Program-made: the position numbers and the translations under genes
Origin: Hansfordia pulvinata
Taxonomy: Eukaryota > Ascomycota > Sordariomycetes > Xylariales
Assembly (NCBI GenBank): GCA_006538405.1
Contig: BJKQ01000006.1
Span: 2,379,001 to 2,443,000, forward strand
Length of the DNA stretch: 64,000 nucleotides
Reading direction: 5' to 3'
In this document: in pieces, positions 1 to 12,087 of the stretch
Position numbering within the stretch: the first letter of the stretch is position 1
Layout: each line of letters begins with the position of its first letter
The notes under the pieces: model-generated
What the model was told of the DNA's origin: nothing
Seen by the model: the letters and a program-made list of their open reading frames with translations, nothing else
Databases searched by the model: none

Positions 1-172
1 ATTGGACGTGGGAAGGCACGACTGTGCCATAGGGATATCTAGGTAGGTTGAATTGGCCGACCCGGAGTCCAACTGCGGAATCCTCCCTTCTTCAACATCA
101 ATACACCCACTTGCTTTCCTCATTGCTAGGTACCTAATCCATATGACTAGACGCTCATTACCACCTAACCTA

Positions 173-1124
173 CTAAGCCATTCTGACGTCAAAGTAGTTC
201 ATGTGCCAGTCCATAGCCTTGGGGCTGCCGAGGCCGGGCTTGGGCCAGGAACGCCCGCTGCACAGCCTGTTCTTGTAGCCGAGGCACAGGGAGACGTGGT
301 ACGCGTGGCGGAGCTTGAGCCTCGAGACGGCGGCGGCGCGGGAGGAAGGGGGATCCATCCACAGCTCGACGGGGGTGTGGTCGTAGTTGAGGCCGACGGC
401 GGGCTTGTCGGGTACGGCGTCGCGGCCGTGGGTGAAGCGGACGAGGTCGGGGAACTGGCGGATGAGGCCCCGGCAGAACGCGGTGCTGCCGACGCGCGGC
501 GCGCCGGACGAGAAGACGCGGAGGCCGGCCCGCGCCGCGCCGCCGACCCGGAGGCCGAAGCCGGCGTCGTTGCGCAGCCGGGCCGCCAGCAGCGTCGCCA
601 CCGCCGCGCCCGCCGAGTGGCCCCCGACCACGAGGGCCAGGTCCGGGTGCTCGGCGTGCGCCTGCTCCAGCCCCTCCCTCACGCGGCTGTACACCTGGTC
701 CGCCGCCCTCGCGAACCCCGGGTGCACCATGCCGTCGATGCCAAAGGTGGCCTTGGCCGACTTCTGCGGTTGGACCGTGTGCGCTGCCATCACCTGCCGG
801 TTCCTGGACGCCCCCTTCATCATGGCCAGGATCATCTTGGTCCGAATGTCCACGACGATGACGCCTTGCTGGTTGACCCACGTCGCCTTGCGCAGCGGGT
901 TCGTCGGCTCGTCCGTGTAGATCTTCTTGTGGATCGTCACGCCGGCCCGCCCCTCGAGGTCGCCGCATTCCAAGCTGCCGCACGTCGGCGGCCGCCCCTC
1001 CGTCTGCCGCATCGTCCTCGCCGCCACCGCGTAGAACGAATACATGTACCGCCCCCACGTCAGGAGGTACCCTTGCAGCTTGGGCACTGCAGGGCGTCGT
1101 CGTCGTCGTCGCCGTCAGCGCAAG

Positions 1125-1161
<37 letters not shown>

Positions 1162-1533
1162 AGTCATCAAGTCATGCACATGGGAAAGGGAAAGGGATGG
1201 AAGGAAGAAGACTGAGAGGTCCTTAAAGGGTGTGGAGATCTCACCTTTAAAGTGTTCGTCGTCGCCTTTCGACAGTCGCAGAGTGTACTCGGTAAACTGG
1301 GACTCGAACAAGTCGGAAATAGGCGTGACAAAGGGCGAATCGACAGACATGTATAAAAGGTCCGGCGCATCCACCATGACATCTCCACCACTGTCCGTCC
1401 CCCCGCCTCTTCGTTCCACGGCGGCGGCGGCGGCGGCGGCCGGGAGGGCACCGAGAAAGGGGAAGAGGAGGAGGAGGAGGAGGAGCCAGGCAGTCACCAC
1501 TGCTGGCAAGCATTGTCTTCTTCTGGTAAGCAT
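173..1533 (-). CDS. Secreted class-3 (fungal) lipase
   Basis: Predicted secreted triacylglycerol lipase/esterase of the alpha/beta-hydrolase class-3 family. The model has two exons on the minus strand, 1533-1245 and 1086-173, with intron 1244-1087 (GTGAGA donor, CTGCAG acceptor, phase 1), giving 400 aa. The ATG at 1533 is chosen because it is followed by arginines, a leucine-rich hydrophobic stretch and an Ala-rich cleavage region, which makes a clear signal peptide; upstream codons in this frame are low-complexity. The nucleophile elbow GHSAG lies near residues 252-256 (Ser254). Likely acid and base partners are the Asp in GRDAVPD (about 319) and a His in LRHAYH (about 357-360). A GAPRVGS segment after the elbow is also typical. 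The intron carries a CAT repeat. Class is firm from the elbow and surrounding segments; substrate is unknown. Confidence 0.86.
1127..1160. repeat. (CAT)n microsatellite inside the lipase intron
   Basis: About eleven perfect CAT/ATC units lie between the lipase donor (1244) and acceptor (1087). The tract should not affect the protein if the intron model is right. Confidence 0.9.
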
Positions 1534-1576
1534 TATCGCTGGGCGGCGATGGGTAGCACACACAATGCAAGTCCGG

Positions 1577-1620
<44 letters not shown>
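1577..1620. repeat. (GACA)n microsatellite
   Basis: About eleven near-perfect tetranucleotide units just upstream of the lipase start, with one AAAC variant near its left end. On the lipase strand it reads as CTGT repeats in the likely 5' leader or promoter. Confidence 0.9.
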
Positions 1621-2085
1621 GAGACTCCTCCGAGGACACAGAGATGTGCGCAGCTGCGGGTCCGGCTGCTTTTCATGTCGGCAACTAGGTTGCTTCATTT
1701 GCAAGTTGCAAGTTGCCATCGGGGACCAGAACTTGAAGACAACATGTCTTAACATATCCCTCTCTCTCTTCCTTCGGGGAATCCAAGTCAGGCTCGATGG
1801 TTCCGGGAACCGAACCCCAGAAACCCCCGGAGGATCGATTCACATAAGGCACGGGCGGGTGGCGCCGCAGTCTGCCTGTACTGACAGCAAATTCACACTC
1901 GTCGCCATGCGCCACTGCCCGACCCCTGCGCCGGAATTTTGTCAGAGGCCGCTCCTCAACTTTTGTTGTTTTATATCTCCTTTTTGTTTCTATTTCTATT
2001 CTGCCATCCCTAATCCCCTGGGTCCGTCGGTGATCTGTCTTCTGTTTCTAGGCTCGGCCTTGCAAGCCCCGTCCACCACGCACAT

Positions 2086-2086
<1 letters not shown>

Positions 2087-2116
<30 letters not shown>

Positions 2117-2152
2117 AAAAAATAAAAATAAAAAATAAAAATTTAGAGTCTT
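2087..2152. repeat. Poly-C/poly-A tract followed by A/T-rich tail
   Basis: A run of about 20 C (2087-2106) is followed directly by about 16 A (2107-2122) and then short A runs split by single T. The exact run lengths are the least reliable bases in the window. Confidence 0.85.
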
Positions 2153-2210
2153 CGCTCGTTGCCCCTCGGGCAACACAGTTCTGAAGCAACGCGTGGTGTC
2201 TCGGCGCCAT

Positions 2211-2256
2211 TGCCACTGCCACTGTCACTATCACTGTCACTGCCACAGCCACAGCC
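2211..2256. repeat. (CACTGY)n hexamer repeat
   Basis: Seven to eight diverged CACTGC/CACTGT/CACAGC units in tandem; no coding role seen. Confidence 0.75.
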
Positions 2257-3266
2257 AAGGAACCCGTCACGAGATCCCGCGCCAACAAGCCGGACCCTGA
2301 TCTGCTATCCCACCTCTCCCGCCTGGGGGACGGACCGAAGCCGCGGCCCACCCGGCTCCCTGCTGTTTAGATGCCCAAGGCGACAGTCACCAGGTCGTGG
2401 CGAAGCTTGTAAGGGCTGTGAGCGGGTTGTGGCCACAACTCAAGAGTCTCAACTCGGCCGGCCATGGCCCCGTCCCGTAACGCGGCTCATCTGATTGATT
2501 ATCAAACTGCAGGCTTTGCAGGTTTAGCGGACGAAAGCCAACGAAAGAGAAAGAAGGAAGGAGGTGGACGCGGAAGTCTTCTCAGCCCCGACGGCAGACA
2601 CTCAAGGAAAAGCTACCCAATGTTCATATACAGAAGAGACTTGCATGTTTCTTTGTGCAACAGATCTGCTGTCTGGGGCACGCCGCTTCCGTCGCAGGTA
2701 TCTCGTGGTATTGGAAGCCTTCATTGAGTCCAAAATGGTGTCGGGAACGACCAAAAAATGACGTGCTCCTCTCCCTCTTCCACCCTTGTAGACGAGCAGT
2801 GTCGCGCAAGAGGTGGGCCTCTTTCCAACCTAGATCATCCGCTACCTGGCCATCCATCCAACCTGTTGTGTCGAGTAGACCGACCCGAACATGGACAACT
2901 AACAGTGAACAAGAGATCGATCAAAGGAGACCAAGCACGGAACAGCTGACAGTGAACTCAACCAAATAGAAGAACAGACAATGCCGACGCCGACGCCGCT
3001 GTCTCGGCCACGGAAACCCCACTCCGAGTCCGCCCGGACATACATTCAGCACCTCTACCAAAGCCCGCCGCCCGCCCCCGGACGACGGCTACTCGCAGAT
3101 CCCCCGAGCTCAAGCGCACCACCCGTAAAGCACAGATTCTCCTTCCCGCAGGTCGAGATGCGAGGGAGGGGGAACAACGCCAAAGCGAGCTACCCTCCGG
3201 TCTGTGCCCACAGACGCTTCTTGGCCCGGTTCGTACGAGTTACCAGCCTCCCGGATCCGACACACC

Positions 3267-3268
<2 letters not shown>

Positions 3269-3301
<33 letters not shown>
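3269..3301. repeat. (GA)n microsatellite
   Basis: Sixteen GA units without interruption. A second shorter GA tract followed by GACA and CA units lies at about 3633-3674. Confidence 0.9.
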
Positions 3302-3302
<1 letters not shown>

Positions 3303-4181
3303 CCCACCAAGAGAGAGCCCCTCCCCCCTCTCCCTCAGGGGTAGTATAATGACGGGGATAGAGAGAGAAAAGAGAGTGACTACTCGTAAAACCTGCCTCG
3401 CTTCGCCCATCCCAGAAAACGGCACGGCACCCCGTGCGCGCAACGCCGGCGTCCAAAAGATCCCGGCGCTCGCATCGGTGGGGTTTTCTCGTTCGGATCC
3501 GGTTTTCTGTGACACACGCCCGCGAGCGAGAGAGGGCAGAGCGGAGCGGATGGGAAAGCACGGACAAAAGCAGAGAGCCCGACTTTCTGATCGCGGACAT
3601 GACAAGACCCGGGTCCCGGGTCTAGGAGGTTAAGAGAGAGAGAGAGAGAGATAAGACAGACAGACACACACACATGACTGTGTAGTGGGGAAAGGAGAAT
3701 GTGGCATGGATCTACCAGCGGCACATGCTGCCTGTCTGTCTCTTCCTCGTCTCCTCTCATAGAAACGAGAACGCAATAGCCTTCCCGCTGCGGCAACTTT
3801 CGCTTACCGAGCTCTCCCATTCCCCCCTCACACCCCAGCCCCGGGTCGGGAACGGCATCGGATCTACTTCCCGGCTAACCCTGTGTACGAGACGTGCTCG
3901 CGTGAAGGACAGAGATACGAGTACTCGCAGACATGTGGCCCCCGTTTTGGACAGTCAGTCACCGTCTACTCGTGCTCGCCCCCTGCGGTCAGCCCTGGCC
4001 CGAGAGCGACCAACACTGGGTAAAGCCTCGCGACAACGCCACCGTTTGGGGCCCTGGCTTGATCTTGATCGATCGTGGACTTTGGCAAGCGTAGTGTGGC
4101 GGGCCAAGCCGAGTCAGCCATGGGAGGAAAAGAGCCCCTCTGTCTTTTCTTCTGGGTGCTTCTTCCTCCTTTTGCCCTCCC

Positions 4182-4216
4182 GTCTCTCTCTCTCTCTCTC
4201 TCTCCCTCTCTCTTTC
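4182..4216. repeat. (CT)n microsatellite
   Basis: Mostly perfect CT dinucleotides with one CCC interruption, in a pyrimidine-rich stretch. Confidence 0.88.
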
Positions 4217-7200
4217 CTCTTGCCCCCCCACCATTCGCTGGGAACCACGGGCCAGATTCTGACCCTGGATCTCTCGAAGGCATGGGTGGAGTTTGAGCAG
4301 CAGCGGCAGCAGCAGCAGTCACAGGTGGCCCCGGCTTCACTCGTACGAGAAGCGCGGACTTGAAAGAGCCAAGTGGAGGGCAAAGGGGGCTCGGACCCCT
4401 TTCCGCCGTCCCTTCCCCCCTCGCGTCCGTCACCACCCCCACTCACCTCGTTTACTAGGTGAACGATCGCCCGCTCGGTACTGGGGACCACGAGGAAGAG
4501 AGAAGCTAGGCAGGACTGGCTTGTGGAACTCGGGGAGAGAGAGAGAAGGGGGGGGGAAGAGAAATACGATGTCTGACCGCAAACGGGCTGGCGATGGGCA
4601 GACCTGGCCCCGCCTATTCGGAGGCCAGCTAGTAAATAAGTAAGTGACTGACAAGAGCCATCGTCGCAAACACAGTCCAAGGCCGGGGAACCTGACGCTC
4701 AGCAGCACTCGGTGTTAGTAAAGCAATGCGTGGCAATTCGGGTACACTCTCAGCCCGCTGGTGGTGATGGGGGTCAGAACCCCGTGGCTCGCGCGCGGGG
4801 CTTTCCGGGGGATCTCTCACCTCGACTACTACTCGTATTGGGGCGGCGGGGAGGAAGGCCGGCTGAGCCCGGGCACCTAACCTAGACGACTAAAACTAAT
4901 GACTGACCCCCGGCCGTGGCCGCCGCCACCGCCCATCCATCGGCAGTAGGGCCACGTGGGAAGAGCACGGCACTGGATGCCAGCCCGACCGACGGCCCCA
5001 GTGTTCCCTTTCCAAGACCGGTCGGGACGGCATCGACTGCGGTTGGCGTGGAGGCAAGAAAGAGACGGCAGCGAAGAATGAAGAGAGGAGGCAGGAAAGA
5101 CGGGCGGCTGTGAATGAGGCTGGGCTTGAGTGGCAGGCTAGCTGCATTACTGACTGCTGACTTGTGACGAGTACTCTCGTCCTCGCTGCGCAAAGTGTGG
5201 CGCCGATCCCATCGAGCGCTGCCATCGAGCGAGGGCTGCTGGCGAGCGAGGGCTGCTCCCCCACGCGAGAAACTCCGTGCATGTGTGCAGGTGGCCGTGG
5301 CAGGCGCTCGAACGAGTACTCATTCGCGTGTGCCCATCGAATCCGCCATCGCGGACGGGGCGGTAAAGCGCGCGCTGTACGGGTCTCCTCCAAGCGAGGG
5401 CGCGCCACCGCCCGCCAGCAACACACCACGATCGCTTTTACACGTTACCTGTGCCCCGTGCTCTCCCGTGGCCCGCGCGCTCTCCGCTCCGTACTCGTAT
5501 CAGTCCCACAGACTGGGCCTCGTCGTTCGAGGGTGAAACGGAGACGCTGTGGCGGGCGTCTGTCTGCAATCTCGAGAGGGGCAGCGTTATTGAGTACGAG
5601 TAGTTTTAGTACTCGTGTCTCCCGCCCCTACTCGTACACCGTCCCTTGCTGGTCGTCTCCTTTGCCTCAGCCAAAGCTGCCAGGCTGGTGGGAAACATGT
5701 ATCCGTAATGCGGGTAGAGAAATTCATACGGGTAAGAGATACCCATGTGCTTGCACCCCTGTGTGGGGAGCTCAGGCCACCCGACCCAGGCTACTCGTAT
5801 CTTCAAGTCTCGATGGACAAGCTTGTGCGTACGAGTACCCGTCACTCCGTCCATGGAGACTCCCCCGGGGTAGGGTGTTTTCGTTGAGGCCGTCAGGGCC
5901 TATCGTGCGGGACCTCGCGATGGTGAGCTAGGGCCGGGGTCATGATGGACCTCCATCCGTAATCTGCATGGAAGCACGGTCAATACCAATTACACGATTG
6001 TTTCCCCCTTTCGTACTTAACTCAGCCATCCCCTTGGCAATTTCTTGTTATCCCGCCAATGCTTGTCGTGTCCTGCTCCGTACAGTACACCCACTTAGGA
6101 CTATACTGCTGGCCAGGCAGGGGTGGCTAGAGGACAAGCCCGGGTCGCACGGGCGAACCCACCACCTGCTTGCCACTGCCAGGGCCCTTGTGTGTTGACG
6201 AGATGCCGTTACAGGTTTGGCCTCATACTACTGGCTGATGTTCCCAGCAAGACGTGGAGGTTGAGACCTGGGCCATCTCAGCACCCCGGGTCTTCTTGGA
6301 CATGACATGCCCGTTAGATACAGATGTTCCGGGAAGTGGGCAGCCTTCCCTGGCTCCTGTATCCGCGGCGCAGCCGTGTCCAGATGAACGGCTTCGGCTT
6401 CGGCCCCGCATGTGGCTGGGAATGCGAGGCGTGTCACCTCGCAGAGACGTGGATGCCACGTTTTCGACACCCTTGCATGCCGATTTAACGTGCGGCTGCT
6501 GCGCTGTCTCGAAGCTGCTGCCATCCAACAGCCAACAGCCCGCATGGGCATCCCACACGAGTGCACACTGGACAACAGCCCGTGCTGTACGTTGTATGAA
6601 GAGCATTCTGTGCAGTGCATGACATGGATTAGGCCATCCGTTCCGGGAATGCCCCTCGCACAAGGTCGCTGGGCGTGTGGGATGAAGTACACGCAGGAGT
6701 TGCAGCGTAAACCGTTCGTCCGAAGGTTGCATCTTCCTTGGCCCGTTGATATGAGAACGTACTCCGTAGACAAGAAGTCCCCATGCCTGGGCCTGGCTCG
6801 GTGGGCTGCCTGCCCACCACTGTCAACCCTTCGAGCCGGACGCCTAGGTGGACGAGTAGCTTCCAGAAGACAGGCCTTGGCGTGCAAGATGGCCCATCGG
6901 GTACCCGTAGTGGTCCTGGCTCGAGGAGACCCCATGAGGGAGAGGAGGCGGATTCTGCCGCCTGTGGTTTCGTGGCGTGGACCCCGTAGGCCACCCGCTG
7001 ACTATCGGTCGTCCCGAGTCGTGCAATGGTCGGCAAGCCCCTGATCGGCCTCAGACGGTTGATTCGGTGCAACCAGGCTAACTAGCTGGGCCGGACAGCC
7101 TTTGGGGCTAGACTTCATAGTGTAAGCAGTGCCGCGCTGCGGCTTGCTCACGCGCTGTAGGCGGAATCAGCGTGCTTGCAGGATGAATCCTTTGCTCTGG

Positions 7201-10200
7201 CAGGTTCCGAGCGCCTTACAGCCGCCAGGAGCCAGATCCAAAGGAACCCCGAGCCGGTATTGAGATCCTTCGTCAGATTCATCCCATACTCGTAGTCACT
7301 CACGCCCAGCACTGGTGGGCAAGAGCAACGGCGCCGGCTCGCCTCCCCCTGAGGACCGCGCCGAGACCACGCTTTCAAGATAACCTGGGTGTGCGGGTGC
7401 GCATGGTGCGCACCCCCGAACACAAGCGCTTTTGCAGGCACCGATGCTTGTGTGGCTGGCTGGAGTAGCGGGGCGGGCTGAGGAAGATGATCATTCTGTG
7501 AAGCAAGCATTTTGGGTGGCCCGAAGGCGGACCTCAGTGTGCAACCGGTGCCACGGTGAGGAGATGCATTGACGCTCTCTGTGAGGAGGAGCACCGCACC
7601 GGGGGGGCTGGCAGCTTTCATTACCACGTGGAGGACCCACTAGCCCCTAAGGCGATCGACATGGCCCGCCGGCGTCCTCAACGTGAGATTGGCTGGACGG
7701 CGAGGGCGCGCTGTGGCGTGCGTGCGTGCCAAACGGGCGCAAGCACTGCACAGGCCTCCTCTGGATATCCACGACAGGGCCCCCTGTCAACGCTCTCTCA
7801 CTAGCCAGATCTTGGACTCGCGGTCAAGACCCGGATCATTTCACACGCCGCCGCTCGTTACGGCAGGTCGGGCAAGATGGCTCCATCGTCGTCAGGGGTT
7901 GCGGTGTGTGAAATCGCTCTGCCTGGCGGACCCTTCCCTTTCACAGATGTGCCGGGGGAGGGAGAGGGGCGGGAGGGCTGCGTGGCAGGAGTGATGACTT
8001 GCGTTCGAGGCCTTCTCGAAGCTGGTGGCAGCCATTGAAGGATTGGTGTCTGCCTGTGTGCAAAGGCAAGGATGGGTGTCTTCACCAGCGGGCTCTGGGC
8101 TGGAGTGGTCCGAGCTAACTTAGTGCGGTCTGGAGATTGCTTACCGAGCTCCCCCCGAGGCATGGAAGCTTCCAATACATGTATTGAAAGGAATGCCAGA
8201 CAAGGGATCGAGTTGCGGCCGTAGGAACACACGCACAAGCGCTCTCAAAGCCGCTCGCAACCGTGGATTCTTACCTGGCAAGCGGCGGAATGCTTACGGC
8301 GTCTGCCGCAGGCTGAGACGATCGGGGTAACGAGTGTTGGTGACGACCCGAATGCGAATCGCGGCCTCGACATCGGTCGACGCGAGCGCCGAGACGCGAG
8401 GCGCCCGGGCCAGGGGGAGTACGAGTAGACGCAGGAGCGGGGGAGCGCTGGCGCCTGTGCTGCAGACGCCGGCGGCGACGTGTGCCTGTGCGCGCCGCGG
8501 TCGATGCGTCTGGCCTTCAGCCGCAAGTCGGACATGGTGGCGTTTGTGCTCGGGACTTGGTAGCGCCGCGCAGCCCGCCGCAGTGCTCGATCGACGGGGC
8601 CTGAACGCGGAGAGCCACGAGGGCAGCGTCTTCTGAGAGCGACCCGGACTGCCGGAGCAATGGAGCCGAGCTCAGGCTTCGCCACGTGTGCCACGTGCCA
8701 GAAAGGCTGAAAGACGACGCCGCAAATCGCCGTCCGCGGTAGTCCGTAAATCGTACAAGTAGGCATGGAAGCCCGGCGGACTGTGGTCAGACACGCGCTC
8801 TCCTCGTGCGAGGGGACGACCCGCGTGCAATCTGACCTCAGGCCGATGGCCGGCATGGACCCTCGTCGGCCGACAACTTGTAGGACGAGATTGCGAGGTC
8901 TGGCGTTGCGTTTCCGTGTTTCTGGGCTCCTGTCTTCCCAGGCGGGTCTGCGGTTCCGAGAAGAATCTTGCGCGGGGCCTATGAAGATCAACAGCCCGAC
9001 GGTGGGTGACGGCCTGGTGCAGCCATGGCGGGCCACTTGGGGGTGCTGGCGACGCTCCAGCGGGCGGGGTTTCCAAGCATTCGTTCGCAACCCCGCAATG
9101 AGCAGGCCTTATCCGTACATGAAAGGCATTGTGGCGAAGGATCAACTATCGTATTGGTAAGGGGCGGGAGCAGCGGGGAGGCTGGCATTTCGCCCAGGTT
9201 GACGGCGAGCGGACCCGCGTGGGCACGGCAGGCTCATCTGTCAACGCGCATCTCATCAGCGTAAAGATTCCTTCCAAGTAGTTGACAAGCGGTGACAGGG
9301 GACGGGCCTTGAAGATCAGATCAACGATCGGACAATTGATGGCGTGCGTGTGGCAGCTGAGATGCTTGAAAGCGTTCAGTGTCATGATAGGTACGAGTAG
9401 GTACTCGAAGTGGCATTGCCGAGCGTGCTCCGAACGCTGGCGATGCCAAAGAGAAACAGAGGCGGCCCGGCCGAGACACTGCGAGCGACAGCCTGCCGAG
9501 TCAGGCCACGGCCCAAGGGCTGCGAATATGACTCCATGGCAATGAATGGGGGGGCCGCGTTGCTGGCCATTGGAAAGTACTCGTGATTTCGAGTACATAT
9601 GATTCTGGTACAGTCTGATCCAGATACCCGGATACCGCGCGCCGCCCCCGGCTAGAGCAGAGTAGTAGACCGATACGCGCACTGGTGGAGCATGTACCTG
9701 TAAGTCAGGGCCAACAGGGGGCCAACATCCCTGGCGGCACGTGCAGCTGCGACTGGCGGCGCGGCAGGTGCAGCCATCGGGTGCATTGCAGGAAGCCACG
9801 CAGGGCGACGCATCAGGAAAGCCCGACGACAAGGTCAGCTAGAGCGCTGCATCCAGAGCCACGGGCGCGAGCGAGGATCGCACATTCAATACCTTATACA
9901 TGTACCTACATGTGTGTGTACTCGTACTTGATCAGCCACTTGACACACGACGGGCAGTGCATCCAGTGTACGAGACCAGACATTGTGTACACTGCATCCA
10001 TGTCAGCTTCCATTCGTGGGTTCGTACATGTAGCGCGCTGTCAAGCCGTAATGGCATCGTGACTTGGAAATAGCCGCGCTGACTTTCGGTATGTAGGCGC
10101 AATTGAAGCACAGCAGATATCGCAGGCGCCAGGCCAGGTACGGTAGGTCTACGAGTAGACGTGAACAGCCTTGGTCTTCCCAAGCCCGTTCCATGTCTAA

Positions 10201-11534
10201 GTTCCCATCCTGCGAGCGGTCAGTCGGTCGCACTCCGCATACTCGGGATCACACTTGACACCAGGCAGGGCATTACGGTATGCGCTAAGTCTGGTGGATG
10301 GCTTATGCCACGAGGCACGAGGAGTGCAAGGGCGGCCCGGTGGGGACGCCGCCTCCGCCACCGCCGCTGACAATCCTTTGTCCATGGCGCCCGCGATAAT
10401 AATCTGCAGCCTCTTAAATGCACTCGCCCGCGCTCCCACACGTCACTGTATCCGTTCACGGCGACAGATGGAGAAGATCACGGCACTTATCACGGGTGCG
10501 CACGCGATAACTCAAGGGGGGCAGGAGGGGTCTGTAAGATGGCAGATTGGCGGTTTGGTCCTCACTGATCCTACTTGGCTTCTGCCGGGACACCCACCGT
10601 TGAGCAGCCGGCTTTCGTATCGCCATCTCTCGTTTGCGCCCTTGGCGCAAGCGCCAAACGACTGGCTCGATTCACGCCAGAGACCAGCCACGAGATTACT
10701 CGTAACCGTATGTCGACGGAGCCTATCTGCTGCTACAGAGCTTGGGCCTAGGGACCGCGGCGACGCGCCCGACCATAAGCGAGGCTCACCGCAGATTGGT
10801 GGCAGCAGCGAAGAGGGGACATGGAGTACGGGTACGGGCACTCATCAACGAACGAGACTTTCGACTGCTCGTGGGCCACTAGCAAAAGGGTCTGTGCAAA
10901 GGCCTCAAGCCCGTCCCCTCTTCGTAAGGACAACTTGCCAGGTCGGTGCAACGGGTCGGCAGAGCCACGTGTGGACCCATAGCTGAGTTTTCTGGGGCTC
11001 GGAGCACGTCTGCTCTGGTCGTGGCGCCATTCATGCACTGTTTGTTCGCTCAAACAGCCTGGCGTACCTGGGCGGATTGCCTACTCGTACGAGGAGAAGG
11101 CCGCACACCCAGCCATCCGATAGATAGGTACATGTAAGGTAGTACATGTAGGCAGCCCGGCTGGTCAAACTGGTAATCAGACCCTGTTAGGGGCAGGCGG
11201 GCATGGCTGACGGGCAGCGCCAGGGTCACGCACCGCGGCTGTCGAGAGCCTGAACAAGCCTAGACGATCGTCGCCTCTGGAGCATCGCCAGCGCTGTGCG
11301 ACCATGTCGAGTACCGTACTCACTCGTACGGGGAACGGATAACGGGTACAGGGCCGCAACAAGGAGTGAACGCCACGAGCGAGAGCGCCCAGAACCTGCG
11401 CTCGGACTTGCTTCTTCTGCTGGCGCTGCTGCATGCCGCACAGATCCACGTGTACTCGTTCTGTACTGCACACGCGCTTCTATTCAATCCACCCAACTCA
11501 TGCACGGCCGCTTACAGATACGACTACGAGAACC

Positions 11535-11552
11535 TACCTAGGTACCTAGGTA
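11535..11552. repeat. 18-bp perfect palindrome built from CCTAGGTA
   Basis: TACCTAGGTACCTAGGTA is its own reverse complement and holds two CCTAGG cores. A TACTCGT word follows at once (11551-11557). Related GGTACC/CCTAGG words recur at about 13683-13700 and 13816-13822. Confidence 0.85.
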
Positions 11553-11970
11553 CTCGTCGACGGGCAGTCGAAGGTAAAGTTAGGTACTCGTTGGTGGTAG
11601 TGCCAGCGCCGGAAATGCCGATGCCCGCGTGGCCCGCCAGGCTCTTTTTGCAAGCAGAGGAGCCAGGGTGCCAGCCAGGCCCACGGAAGTCGGCCGGCGA
11701 GCCACGAGGCATTGGAGCATGGCATACATGGATCACTCAACTCGACACCCAGGCGCCGTCCCGTCCGCCTCCACCGCAAGACCCCAGTGCAGGCCACCGG
11801 GAGGTGGCGCGGAGCGCCCGCGAGGGCTTGCTTGAGGGCCACACGGCAGAGAAGTAGTTGGACGATGGGTGCGGGAATGGTAGCAGGGGTTCTTCGACTC
11901 GGGTTCCAGAGGCTTCTAGGGCGCCACCTTGACCCGGCTCGGAGTTTGTGGATTACTGATGAACCAGAGT

Positions 11971-12087
11971 GTGGTGGTGGTGGTGGTGGTAGTACTCGTA
12001 GTGGTGATGGAGGTAGTAGTGGTGATGGAGGTAGTAGTCCAGGTGATGGTGGTAGTAGTGGTGATGGTGGTAGTACATGTAGTGGTG
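11971..12087. repeat. GTR-rich minisatellite
   Basis: About 115 bp of GTGGTGATGGAGGTAGTA-like units with variations, interrupted by one TACTCGTA word near 11993 and one ACATGT. All six frames are low complexity. The Pro-Pro-Ser-Pro-Leu-Leu repeat on the minus strand is an artefact of this tract. Confidence 0.8.

Noticed and set aside
53..2125. 690-codon plus-strand frame over the lipase
   Set aside because: It is antisense to the lipase exons, runs through poly-His, GACA and poly-Pro/Lys repeats, and has no domain. A GC-composition shadow.
8245..9090. 281-codon minus-strand frame in the gene-poor block
   Set aside because: Arg/Pro/Cys-rich, overlapped by several other frames of similar length, no motif or splice pattern. 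Random open frame in GC-rich DNA.
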